A stretch of DNA of 5,296 nucleotides from contig JAJZCJ010000219.1 in the NCBI GenBank assembly GCA_021846145.1, positions 1 to 5,296 on the forward strand. Direction: 5' to 3'. Positions 1-5,296 of the stretch are shown piece by piece. This DNA is from Bacillota bacterium (lineage in GTDB: Bacteria; Bacillota; Bacilli; Alicyclobacillales; SLC66). Both the position numbers and the translations under genes were made by a program. How positions within the stretch are numbered: position 1 is the stretch's first letter; the number at the start of each line of letters is the position of its first letter. The notes beneath the pieces are model-generated. The model searched no databases and had not been told where the DNA came from. It worked only from the letters and a program-made list of their open reading frames with translations.

Positions 1-1071
1 TTCTACTTTGTGCAGGGCAATCATGCGCTGCGGGCAATGTGGAGTGTGGCAGGATAAGTAGGGGCCTGGTCTGTTTTTGGGAAAATTAGCCTGTAGTGAT
101 TTGCCACACAGACGACAGATGAGGACACCGGCAAAAGGGTTGATCAGATGGCTGCGCTGTGGGGATAACGAGGATCGTCGCGTGACCGATAACTGCTGCG
201 CGAAATCCCACCGCATAGGGGTAATGATCGGTTCATGAGCGGCAATTTTACGATAAATTTCTTCGTTGGCGCGTGCCTTGCGAGTTTGATAGGAGCCATC
301 TTCTTGCTTAATCCAACGGGTTCTTCCAAATACTTGATCGCCTTTGTATTTGGGGTTGGTCAGGATTTTGCTGATGGTGACGCGGGACCACACGGGTTGA
401 CCCGAAGGCGAAGGAATGCCTGCCGCAGTAAGTTTTTCGGCAATTCGTGTATGGCCTAATCCCGCAATATACCAATCGTAGATCTGTTTGACGATGTCCG
501 CTTCTGCCGGCTCGACAAGTAAATATAGATTGGCATCCTTTACGTAGCCATAAGGTGGTTTTTGGCTTAATTCCTTGCCCTCTAGCACAGATCTCCGACG
601 GCCAGCTTGCAGGCGTTTTTTGATCTGCTTATATTCCATGCGCGCCAAAAAACTCTTGACCTCTACGGTGAATTCTCCTAGTTCCTGATTCAAGTCGTGT
701 TTTTCAAATGGGGTAATAATGAGCGTGTTCGAATCCTTGAATATTTTTTCGATCCACCCCTGATCTCTTTTATCCCCCCTGCCTAAGCGATCAAGGTCTG
801 CTACTAACACCGCGTCATAGGCTAGCGCCTTCACTTTTTGCAAAAGCGCTTGCATCGCTGGGCGTTCTTGAATAAATTCACCGGACACCACTTCTTCAAA
901 GATGTCTTGCACGTAGATTGCCTCTCGCTTAGCGTAGGCTAATAGTTCAAACCGGTGTTTGGATAACGTGTCGTATTCATCGCCACGTCTGGCGGCTTCT
1001 CGTTCTGCTTCCACGTCTTTGCGCGATTTGCGCAGGTAAATAGCGGTGTGTAACGGTTCGGATGACATCAT
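1..1071 (-). CDS. Large serine recombinase (site-specific integrase/excisionase), C-terminus beyond window edge
   Basis: The product would catalyse DNA strand exchange through a serine nucleophile, as in phage integrases and the SpoIVCA class that excises elements from sporulation genes. The frame is open for 357 codons from ATG 1071 to the window edge. In order it shows a resolvase N-terminal domain (about residues 9-155) with catalytic Ser16 in YLRKS, a VVSGE motif at 61-65 and LDRLGR at 93-98; a Recombinase domain (about 170-290) starting with PPYGY at 172-176; and a zinc-ribbon start with CRLC at 319-322 and CHTPHC at 341-346. The coiled-coil C-terminal part expected in the family lies outside the window. 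ATG 1071 is chosen because AAAGGGG (1077-1083, minus strand) sits five bases upstream; a second ATG follows at once. No frameshift is visible, so the visible part appears functional. It is transcribed divergently from the ylqG cluster. Family assignment is firm; the target site and element are unknown. Confidence 0.93.
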   Translation of the reverse strand, partial: MMSSEPLHTAIYLRKSRKDVEAEREAARRGDEYDTLSKHRFELLAYAKREAIYVQDIFEEVVSGEFIQERPAMQALLQKVKALAYDAVLVADLDRLGRGDKRDQGWIEKIFKDSNTLIITPFEKHDLNQELGEFTVEVKSFLARMEYKQIKKRLQAGRRRSVLEGKELSQKPPYGYVKDANLYLLVEPAEADIVKQIYDWYIAGLGHTRIAEKLTAAGIPSPSGQPVWSRVTISKILTNPKYKGDQVFGRTRWIKQEDGSYQTRKARANEEIYRKIAAHEPIITPMRWDFAQQLSVTRRSSLSPQRSHLINPFAGVLICRLCGKSLQANFPKNRPGPYLSCHTPHCPQRMIALHKVE

Positions 1072-1178
1072 ACACGCCCCTTTTTTAATGAAATGAGCTG
1101 CTTTGCTTATATCATCCATAACGTTCAGCGGATCGGAATATGCATGAAATAGTAGGATTCAGAAGGCGAGGATGGGCG

Positions 1179-1394
1179 ATGCAAAGCAAAGACAACGAGG
1201 AACCAGAAGTGGTCCTAGATGGAAAGTGGTTTTCCATGAGTGCAGAGCAAATTGCAAAAGAATGGATGAATGATGGCGATGTGCAACTACCTGCACAAGC
1301 ACATTTTCAAAAAGTGCTCTTGCAGATCGTGGAGGAATCCTTTTTACTAGAGGAAGGGGGGAGGCGGGAGAGTGAATGTGAACAAGGAAATTAG
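1179..1394 (+). CDS. Small acidic hypothetical protein upstream of ylqG-like gene
   Basis: I do not recognise this protein. From ATG 1179 it is 71 residues, acidic and soluble, with no signal peptide or membrane segment. It contains a segment around SAEQIAKEWMNDGD followed by a likely amphipathic helix (QAHFQKVLLQIVEESFLLEE). ATG 1179 is preferred because GGCGAGGA (1165-1172) lies six bases upstream. An in-frame ATG at 1140 would add 13 mostly basic residues but has a poor ribosome site; the frame is closed by a stop at 1119-1121. Its end overlaps the start of the ylqG-like gene by 23 bases, in a different frame, which suggests translational coupling in one operon. It could be a genuine small partner of the ylqG/ylqH pair, or the remnant of a gene cut at the recombinase boundary. 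Confidence 0.55.
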   Translation: MQSKDNEEPEVVLDGKWFSMSAEQIAKEWMNDGDVQLPAQAHFQKVLLQIVEESFLLEEGGRRESECEQGN

Positions 1395-2274
1395 ACCGTT
1401 TTCGGGTGTGCCAGGTGCGAAATCCGTGGAGCGATTGGGCGATGCAGCCGGGCGACCTACTTCTGATCGGCAGACGCCGACAAAAGGCGTCGATCGTGCA
1501 AAATCTGCGCAAACCGTACAGCGTGGTGGCTCTGCCATCGAACAATTTGGTGCGCCCGTGCCTCCGGAATTTGCTGCTGATCCACATAAAATGCAAACAG
1601 AATGGGGCTGGCGCCGCTTTTTAGTGCAGACACTAAATGAGGAGCAGCAACTAGCCGCAGGTGGTGGATTGCCAAATGAGACGGCCCCACCCACGGATAA
1701 TGCTGAGATGATGCAGAAGTTAGTACAAACATTGTGGCACACACTGCACCCTTTGTTGCAGGAGCCGGCGATGCAGGGACAGGAAATGCCCGCGACAGGC
1801 TGGATGATCCCTGGGTTGTTATTGCCGCTTTCCGATCTGCAGGATCATCATTTCAAGAACTCCAATGTGCCTGAAAAAGTGAAGCGGATGGCCATTGCGG
1901 AAAAACTGCAGTTGGCGGTACACAGTCATTTGTTGCCGATCATAGGGAGTGGTTTTTTTTATCCGCCGATTTTTGCAAACGAAGATCGTCGCCAAGCTGT
2001 CTACTGGAAGGCAGAACGGCAGCCGGTGACCACGGAACAAGATGAATTGGCACAACATTTACTGATCAGCATTGAAATCCAAGGGAAACCAATGGAATTG
2101 CTTTTTATTTTTTCGTCTTCCTCATTATCCCTGCACATTCGCACAGACGATGAACAATTTCGGGAGGATCTGATGTACAGTCAGCCAGTGGCAAAATTAA
2201 TCTTGCAGTCGGTAGGGTGGGACATGAGCCAGTTTTCCATTGGCAAACTAGCAGCGATGAGGGGGGAGTTGTAA
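1372..2274 (+). CDS. ylqG: YlqG-like protein with FliK-type C-terminal domain
   Basis: This 300-residue protein resembles the YlqG group found next to YlqH in Bacillales. Residues 1-70 are a polar, Pro/Arg/Ser-rich, probably disordered stretch. The middle (about 110-210) is a Leu/Gln-rich helical region. Residues about 228-295 (starting LLISIEIQGKPMELLFIF and ending near SVGWDMSQFSIGKLAAMR) show the beta-strand pattern, conserved Gly and terminal Gly-Trp expected of the flagellar hook-length control (FliK) C-terminal domain. In FliK that domain contacts the cytoplasmic part of FlhB, and the next gene encodes an isolated FlhB-like cytoplasmic domain, so a YlqG-YlqH interaction is a reasonable inference. 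No experimentally defined role is known to me. GTG 1372 is preferred because GGGGGAGG (1357-1364) lies seven bases upstream; GTG 1378 is an alternative. No signal peptide or membrane segment is visible. The domain match is moderate; the operon context strengthens it. Confidence 0.68.
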   Translation: MNVNKEIRPFSGVPGAKSVERLGDAAGRPTSDRQTPTKGVDRAKSAQTVQRGGSAIEQFGAPVPPEFAADPHKMQTEWGWRRFLVQTLNEEQQLAAGGGLPNETAPPTDNAEMMQKLVQTLWHTLHPLLQEPAMQGQEMPATGWMIPGLLLPLSDLQDHHFKNSNVPEKVKRMAIAEKLQLAVHSHLLPIIGSGFFYPPIFANEDRRQAVYWKAERQPVTTEQDELAQHLLISIEIQGKPMELLFIFSSSSLSLHIRTDDEQFREDLMYSQPVAKLILQSVGWDMSQFSIGKLAAMRGEL

Positions 2275-2275
2275 C

Positions 2276-2542
2276 ATGGAGCCCAAAAAAGCGGTGGCGT
2301 TGCAGTACGAGAAACAGACTGACCTTGCCCCTCGTGTGGTGGCAAAAGGTGCGGGAGCGGTGGCTGACGCTATTATACGGATGGCGCAGGCGGCGAACGT
2401 CAGCGTGTATGAGAACCAAGAATTGGCTGATGCGTTAATGCAGATGGAAGTTGACCATGTGATTCCCAAAGAATTGTATGCCGCGGTGGCCGAAGTGTTG
2501 TCATTTGTCTATCGTGTGCATGGGATTGGGAAACTGGAATAA
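2276..2542 (+). CDS. ylqH: YlqH, isolated FlhB/EscU cytoplasmic-domain homologue; last residues replaced at a fusion junction
   Basis: The 88-residue product matches the cytoplasmic domain of FlhB, the flagellar type III export switch protein, without its membrane part. The conserved blocks are visible: KKAVALQYE (residues 4-12), APRVVAKGAG (19-28), a helix over DAIIRMAQAANVSVYEN, and IPKELYAAVAEVLSFVYR (63-80). It lacks the NPTH self-cleavage motif of FlhB, as expected for the short YlqH form. ATG 2276 is supported by GGGGGGAG (2261-2268) seven bases upstream, and it starts two bases after the ylqG stop. After about residue 82 the DNA becomes prkA sequence, so K86, L87, E88 and the stop (2540-2542) are prkA bases read in another frame. 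The natural C-terminus is probably lost by only a few residues, so the fold may survive. The FlhB-C match is clear; the cellular role is not known. Confidence 0.82.
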   Translation: MEPKKAVALQYEKQTDLAPRVVAKGAGAVADAIIRMAQAANVSVYENQELADALMQMEVDHVIPKELYAAVAEVLSFVYRVHGIGKLE

Positions 2543-2918
2543 ACTCAAAGATCCTATCACAGGGGACGAGATTGATCCAGATGAAAGGCTGATGCGCTCT
2601 ATTGAAGAGCAAATTGGCATCTCTGAAAACGCCAAACGGGCGTTTCGTGAGGAAATATTGATTCGCATTTCGACTTATACAAGGCGCGGGAAGCGTTTTG
2701 ATTACCAGTCGCATGAGCGGTTGAAAGAAGCGATTGAAAAGAAGCTTTTTGCCGACCTCAAAGACATTGTAAAAATTACTACCTCGATCAAGACGCCTGA
2801 TCAAAATCAGCTAAAGAAATTCAATGAAGTGAGTAAGCGTCTGATTGAGGATCACGGATACTGTGCTGTGTGTGCAAATGAACTTTTACAATATACAGGC
2901 AGTCTACTGAATCGGTAA
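2532..2918 (+). pseudogene. prkA: 'prkA: C-terminal fragment of the PrkA serine kinase / AAA+ sporulation protein
   Basis: The 128 codons from NWNKLKDPITG to YTGSLLNR match the C-terminal end of PrkA, an approximately 630-residue protein that in Bacillus acts in sporulation gene control and is encoded just before yhbH. Very conserved blocks include LMRSIEEQIGISENAKRAFR, EEILIRIS, KRFDYQSHERL and KKLFADLKDIVKITTS. Everything upstream is missing: there is no Walker A or B ATPase core, only the PrkA C-terminal domain. Homology starts abruptly at about 2532, inside the end of ylqH. The same frame stays open upstream to 2478, with a possible ATG at 2520, but that start has no ribosome site; any translation would depend on coupling to ylqH, whose stop overlaps it. 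The remaining frame contains no stop or frameshift, so the break is recent, or the piece belongs to a gene completed elsewhere. Identity is high confidence; whether it is a dead remnant is inference. Confidence 0.88.
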
Positions 2919-2934
2919 TGGAGGAGGGGGTCAT

Positions 2935-3606
2935 ATGGACACGCCTCGATTTAATTTAAGTCAGGACGATTGGTCGCTTCATCGAAAAGGGCAACAAGAT
3001 CAGGCACGCCATCAGGAAAAGGTAAAAGAGGCAATCAGGCAAAATTTGCCAGAGCTCATTAGTGAGGAAGGACTCATTATGACAGATGGGAAAAATATCT
3101 TGAAAATACCCATTCGGTCATTAGAGGAATACCACTTTCGCTATAATTTTGACAAGCGTGGGCATGAGGGGCAGGGTCAAGGCGGGTCGAAGGTGGGCGA
3201 TGTACTGGGTAAGGATAAAGGGAAGCCAGGGGATGCCGCAAGCGGAGCCGGTGATCGCCCAGGACTCGACTATTATGAAGTAGGCGTGTCGATCGATGAG
3301 ATCGCGGAAGTGCTTTTTGCCGATTGGGAATTGCCGAATTTGGAAGAAAAAAAGCCTGATCAGCTTACCGCACCTGCTGTCGAATTCAAGGATGTGCGCA
3401 AAATTGGTCTGCAAGGCAATATCGAAAAAAAGCGAACTTTGCTGGAATCCATGAAGCGTAATGCCATGGCGGGCAAACGAGCGACTGGCCCCATTCGACC
3501 CGAAGATCTTCGTTATAAAACATGGGAAGAAGTGGATAAACCACAATCGCAAGCAGTGGTGATTGCGATGATGGATACGTCCGGATCACCGCGGCATACA
3601 AAATGA
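2935..3606 (+). pseudogene. yhbH: yhbH': YhbH (DUF444) truncated just after its MIDAS motif
   Basis: The first ~218 residues match YhbH, a sporulation protein of about 390 residues in the DUF444 family (von Willebrand factor A-like), normally co-transcribed with prkA. Visible landmarks are SQDDWSLHRKG near the N-terminus, KIPIRSLEEYHFRYNFDK, a Gly/Asp/Lys-rich linker (about residues 75-110), LDYYEVGVSIDEIAEVLF, VEFKDVRKIGL, EKKRTLLESMKRNAMAG, PEDLRYKTW and then AVVIAMMDTSGS. That last motif is the start of the von Willebrand-type metal site (DxSGS). Family members continue with a Met-Gly and a Trp/Lys-rich stretch, but here the frame reads PRHTK and stops, so about 165-170 residues are lost and the metal-binding fold cannot form. 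ATG 2935 has a strong GGAGGAGGGGG site upstream and lies 16 bases after the prkA fragment stop, the usual prkA-yhbH arrangement. The break lies at about 3586-3590. Identity is very likely; loss of function is inferred. Confidence 0.88.
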
Positions 3607-3626
3607 AACAATTTTTTAAAAAGTAG
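3589..3626 (+). pseudogene. Possible out-of-frame 3' tail of yhbH or of another gene
   Basis: Directly after the yhbH break, the next frame reads TAAYKMKQFFKK and ends at TAG 3624-3626. The lysine- and phenylalanine-rich ending resembles how YhbH-type proteins often finish, as far as I recall. It could therefore be the C-terminus of the same gene after an internal, frame-shifting deletion. It is only about a dozen codons, so the match may be chance. Confidence 0.2.
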
Positions 3627-3645
3627 CGGTTCGTGAGCTATTTAT

Positions 3646-3674
3646 TTGACAAGCATACTTATATTTGTTCTTAT
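3646..3674 (+). promoter_or_regulatory. Candidate sigma-A promoter of the NRAMP-family gene
   Basis: A perfect -35 hexamer TTGACA lies at 3646-3651. A 17-base spacer leads to TCTTAT (3669-3674, four of six matches to the -10 consensus). The region to 3687 is very AT-rich. Transcription would begin near 3681, giving a leader of about 25-30 bases before ATG 3709. An alternative -10 is TATTAA at 3672-3677 with a 20-base spacer. I see no metal-sensing riboswitch or convincing MntR, Fur or Zur operator here. Confidence 0.5.
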
Positions 3675-3708
3675 TAAAATATATATAGGACGCGGAAAGG
3701 TTTGTGGA

Positions 3709-4977
3709 ATGGCATATTTTAAACGCGCAAAAAAGGCGATGAAGGGCAACCAATTTTCGTGGTTTGGCAGATTCATGTTAGGGATCGCATTACTCGGGCC
3801 GGGACTCATGGTGATGTTAGCAGATACCGATGCAGGTAGTGTGATTACTGCGGCTCAATCAGGTGCCGAGTGGGGATATCGAATGATTCTTCCTCAACTG
3901 ATCCTGATACCAATGCTTTTTCTGATTCAGGAAATGACGGTCAGGTTGGGCGTCGTGACCAAAAAAGGACACGGCGAATTGATCCGCGAACGCTTTGGAA
4001 TTGGCTGGGCCGCACTCTCGGTGGCGACTCTTTTTTTGTCTTCCGTAGGTGCTTTGGTGACGGAATTTAGCGGTATTGCCGGGGTCGGGGCGCTCTTTGG
4101 GTTACCTGCATGGTTCACGGTCAGCTTGAGTACAGTTTTACTCATTGTTATTGGGCTTACAGGGAGCTACCTGCGCGTGGAGCGTATTGGTATCGCCGTA
4201 GGATTGTTTGAATTGTTTTTTATTCCTGCTGCCATTATCGCAAGGCCTGATTGGCATGCGGTGGGAGTAGGACTGATCATGGTGCCGCTCAATCACCCTC
4301 AATACTTGTACATGCTCGCTGCCAATGTCGGGGCGGTGATTATGCCCTGGATGATCTTTTATCAACAAGGAGCAGTCATTGAAAAGGGGCTGACGATAAA
4401 AAGTCTCAAGCATTCCCGATGGGATACCTTGGGAGGCTCAATTTTGACCCAAGTGATCATGATCGCGGTGGTGGTAACAACTGCGGCCACCTTTGGGAGG
4501 TTCCATTCTAGTCACCCACTTGATACCATCCAACAAATAGCCACGGGGTTGGTGCCGTTTCTGGGCACATTTGGCGCGAATCTGGTGTTCGGCATGGGCA
4601 TGCTGGGAGCTAGCTTTATTGCCTCGATTGTTGTTTCGCTTGCTGGTTCTTGGGGGATCGGTGAGGCTTTTGGTTTTAAGCACAGCTTAAATGACAAGGT
4701 GAAAGATGCCAAACTGTTTTATTTTATCTATACAATGACGCATGTTCTGGGGGCTGTTTTGGTCATTGTAAGTATTAATTTAGTGAGGCTATCGATCGAT
4801 GTGGAAGTGATGAACGCGATGCTGTTGCCAATCGTGATTGGACTACTGCTAGCGCTTGAAGCGAAGGCATTGCCCGTAGAGTGGAGAATGAAAGGACTTT
4901 ATAAGTACACGGTCTGGGGAGTGTCTCTTCTGGTAATCGGATTTGGGCTTTTTATGACGGTATCGCTTTTTGTTTGA
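3709..4977 (+). CDS. NRAMP (SLC11) family divalent metal transporter, variant subfamily
   Basis: This 422-residue, strongly hydrophobic protein has about eleven membrane segments and the NRAMP pattern throughout. NRAMP proteins carry divalent cations (Mn, Fe, some Mg) across the cytoplasmic membrane, usually with protons. The first helix has GPGLMVMLADTDAGS (30-44), where the usual metal-binding DPGN becomes D41-A-G-S44. The sixth helix has NVGAVIMPWMIFYQQ (206-220): the A-x-x-M metal site is kept (A209, M212) but MPH becomes MPW. Helix three has VTEFSGIAG, keeping the equivalent of the conserved Glu (E119) with Leu at the position usually Asp. The GHGELIRERFG loop (87-97) is also typical. 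ATG 3709 is chosen because GGAAAGG (3694-3700) lies eight bases upstream and a promoter precedes it. A longer frame from TTG 3646 would start on the -35 hexamer. It appears intact and independently transcribed. NRAMP membership is firm; the transported ion is unknown, and mntH should not be assumed. Confidence 0.9.
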   Translation: MAYFKRAKKAMKGNQFSWFGRFMLGIALLGPGLMVMLADTDAGSVITAAQSGAEWGYRMILPQLILIPMLFLIQEMTVRLGVVTKKGHGELIRERFGIGWAALSVATLFLSSVGALVTEFSGIAGVGALFGLPAWFTVSLSTVLLIVIGLTGSYLRVERIGIAVGLFELFFIPAAIIARPDWHAVGVGLIMVPLNHPQYLYMLAANVGAVIMPWMIFYQQGAVIEKGLTIKSLKHSRWDTLGGSILTQVIMIAVVVTTAATFGRFHSSHPLDTIQQIATGLVPFLGTFGANLVFGMGMLGASFIASIVVSLAGSWGIGEAFGFKHSLNDKVKDAKLFYFIYTMTHVLGAVLVIVSINLVRLSIDVEVMNAMLLPIVIGLLLALEAKALPVEWRMKGLYKYTVWGVSLLVIGFGLFMTVSLFV

Positions 4978-5063
4978 GTATAAGTGGGAATGGGTCAACT
5001 CCTGTGCAACATATATAGTCTAAGAAGAATGGAAAATCTTCTGGAGAGGAGGAAATGAATATA

Positions 5064-5136
5064 ATTGCCAAATATAAAGGAGGGAGACATCCAGAGGTTT
5101 GAAGATCGCTTCACCATATTAGAGGAATTTGGCAAT
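5064..5136. repeat. Perfect 10-bp inverted repeat enclosing a Shine-Dalgarno site
   Basis: ATTGCCAAAT (5064-5073) and ATTTGGCAAT (5127-5136) are exact reverse complements separated by 53 bases. The loop contains AAAGGAGGGAG. Part of that (GAGGGAG, 5080-5086) can pair with CTCCCTC at 5146-5152, outside the stem. Both pairings together would form a pseudoknot that hides the ribosome site. This is seen directly as base pairing; a role in RNA is inferred. Confidence 0.5.
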
Positions 5137-5223
5137 GTGGAACTCCTCCCTCTATTGAAGAATTCCTTGCGCGATTTACAAGAGTCGGCCTACGGGTGTT
5201 TAATTTTAGAGCCTAGCAGATAA
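5065..5223 (+). CDS. Possible small protein with uncertain start
   Basis: An open frame from TTG 5065 to TAA 5221-5223 gives 52 residues. The C-terminal 44, from FEDRFTILEEFGNVELLP through LKNSLRDLQESAYGCLILEP, have the balanced composition and helix/strand alternation of a real protein. I do not recognise it. The start is unclear. TTG 5065 lies 12 bases after GGAGG. The best ribosome site, AAAGGAGG (5076-5083), is followed five bases later by ATC 5089, a near-cognate codon rarely used to start; an ATG mutated to ATC would explain this. The ORF is followed within four bases by a strong hairpin. It may be a genuine small gene, a decayed gene, or part of a structured leader. Confidence 0.33.
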   Translation: MPNIKEGDIQRFEDRFTILEEFGNVELLPLLKNSLRDLQESAYGCLILEPSR

Positions 5224-5226
5224 AAT

Positions 5227-5261
5227 GCAAGCGCCTTTTCCATTAAGGAGGAGGCGCTTGC
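5227..5261. terminator. Strong hairpin, probable (possibly bidirectional) terminator
   Basis: GCAAGCGCCT (5227-5236) pairs perfectly with AGGCGCTTGC (5252-5261). In plus-strand RNA the stem continues through two U-G pairs and three more pairs to a five-base loop (5242-5246), for 15 pairs in all. No T-run follows on the plus strand. Read on the minus strand the hairpin is followed by ATTTTATC, more like an intrinsic terminator, though the two wobble pairs become A-C mismatches there. It may end the small ORF on the left, a minus-strand gene ending near 5277, or both. Confidence 0.6.
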
Positions 5262-5296
5262 TTGTGAGGTGAGAGGCTATTGGTGTGGTGTGCCAT

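Larger units (their letters stand above)
4978..5296. other. 319-base region without a clear gene
   Basis: After the transporter stop there is no T-rich terminator. A weak 6-bp hairpin (5023-5028 with 5037-5042) is followed by two Shine-Dalgarno-like runs (GGAGAGGAGG at 5043-5052, AAAGGAGG at 5076-5083), several very short overlapping ORFs, one 44-52 codon ORF, a 10-bp inverted repeat and a strong hairpin. The last 20 bases could encode the end of a minus-strand gene (GTPHQ, stop at 5277-5279), but that is too short to judge. No tRNA or known riboswitch is recognised. Confidence 0.6.

Noticed and set aside
1159..1744. Three long minus-strand ORFs opposite the ylqG-like gene
   Set aside because: They lack ribosome sites, are rich in Cys, Arg and Ser in low-complexity runs, resemble no known family, and lie opposite a gene with a good start, domain pattern and operon fit.
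2478..2531. ATG 2478 as a real start giving a 146-residue protein
   Set aside because: The first 18 residues are ylqH sequence read in the wrong frame, with no ribosome site. PrkA similarity begins only at about 2532.
3646..3708. TTG start at 3646 for the NRAMP gene
   Set aside because: The TTG is the first half of a perfect TTGACA promoter element and has no ribosome site. ATG 3709 has a well-spaced GGAAAGG and gives the usual N-terminal length.
3607..3708. Manganese or magnesium riboswitch or metal-repressor operator ahead of the NRAMP gene
   Set aside because: The stretch is short and AT-rich, with no conserved riboswitch core and no convincing MntR, Fur or Zur dyad.
5023..5042. Hairpin after the NRAMP gene as its terminator
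   Set aside because: The stem is only six A/G-rich pairs with an eight-base loop and no T-run after it.
5277..5296. End of a minus-strand gene entering from the right edge
   Set aside because: Only five codons and a stop (GTPHQ) are visible. The position before a terminator-like hairpin is suggestive, but there is too little sequence to call.
1..5296. CRISPR array, tRNA or rRNA genes, or insertion-sequence transposase
   Set aside because: No regularly spaced direct repeats, cloverleaf-type structures or transposase motifs were seen on either strand.

Overview
The window looks like chromosome from a spore-forming member of the Bacillota (Bacilli). Shine-Dalgarno sites are strong and purine-rich, GTG is used as a start, base composition is moderate, and four products belong to families typical of Bacillales: YlqG/FliK-like, YlqH/FlhB-C-like, PrkA and YhbH. 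An Alicyclobacillaceae-like host is only a guess.

Layout. Positions 1-1071 (minus) hold most of a large serine recombinase that runs off the left edge. After a short divergent gap, a plus-strand cluster follows: a small unrecognised acidic protein (about 1179-1394), a 300-residue YlqG-like protein with a FliK-like C-terminus (1372-2274), and YlqH, a free-standing FlhB cytoplasmic-domain homologue (2276-2542). YlqH runs directly, out of frame, into the last ~128 codons of the sporulation kinase gene prkA (from about 2532). Its usual partner yhbH follows, but it is cut immediately after the DTSGS motif of its metal-ion-dependent adhesion site (stop at 3606). A promoter at 3646-3674 then drives an intact NRAMP-family transporter (3709-4977) with altered metal- and proton-site residues. 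The last 320 bases contain no clear gene. They hold a possible 44-52 codon ORF, nested micro-ORFs, a perfect 10-bp inverted repeat around a Shine-Dalgarno site, and a strong hairpin at 5227-5261.

The main oddity is the block at ~2532-3588. It is a prkA-yhbH fragment lacking the kinase ATPase domain on the left and most of the YhbH von Willebrand-like domain on the right, wedged between ylqH and the transporter. A serine recombinase lies nearby but not at either break. Possible explanations are deletion scars, a captured fragment, split genes rejoined by recombination elsewhere, or an assembly chimera; the sequence alone does not decide. No wholly new system is evident. The best leads are this broken sporulation block, the variant NRAMP sites and the structured 3' region.
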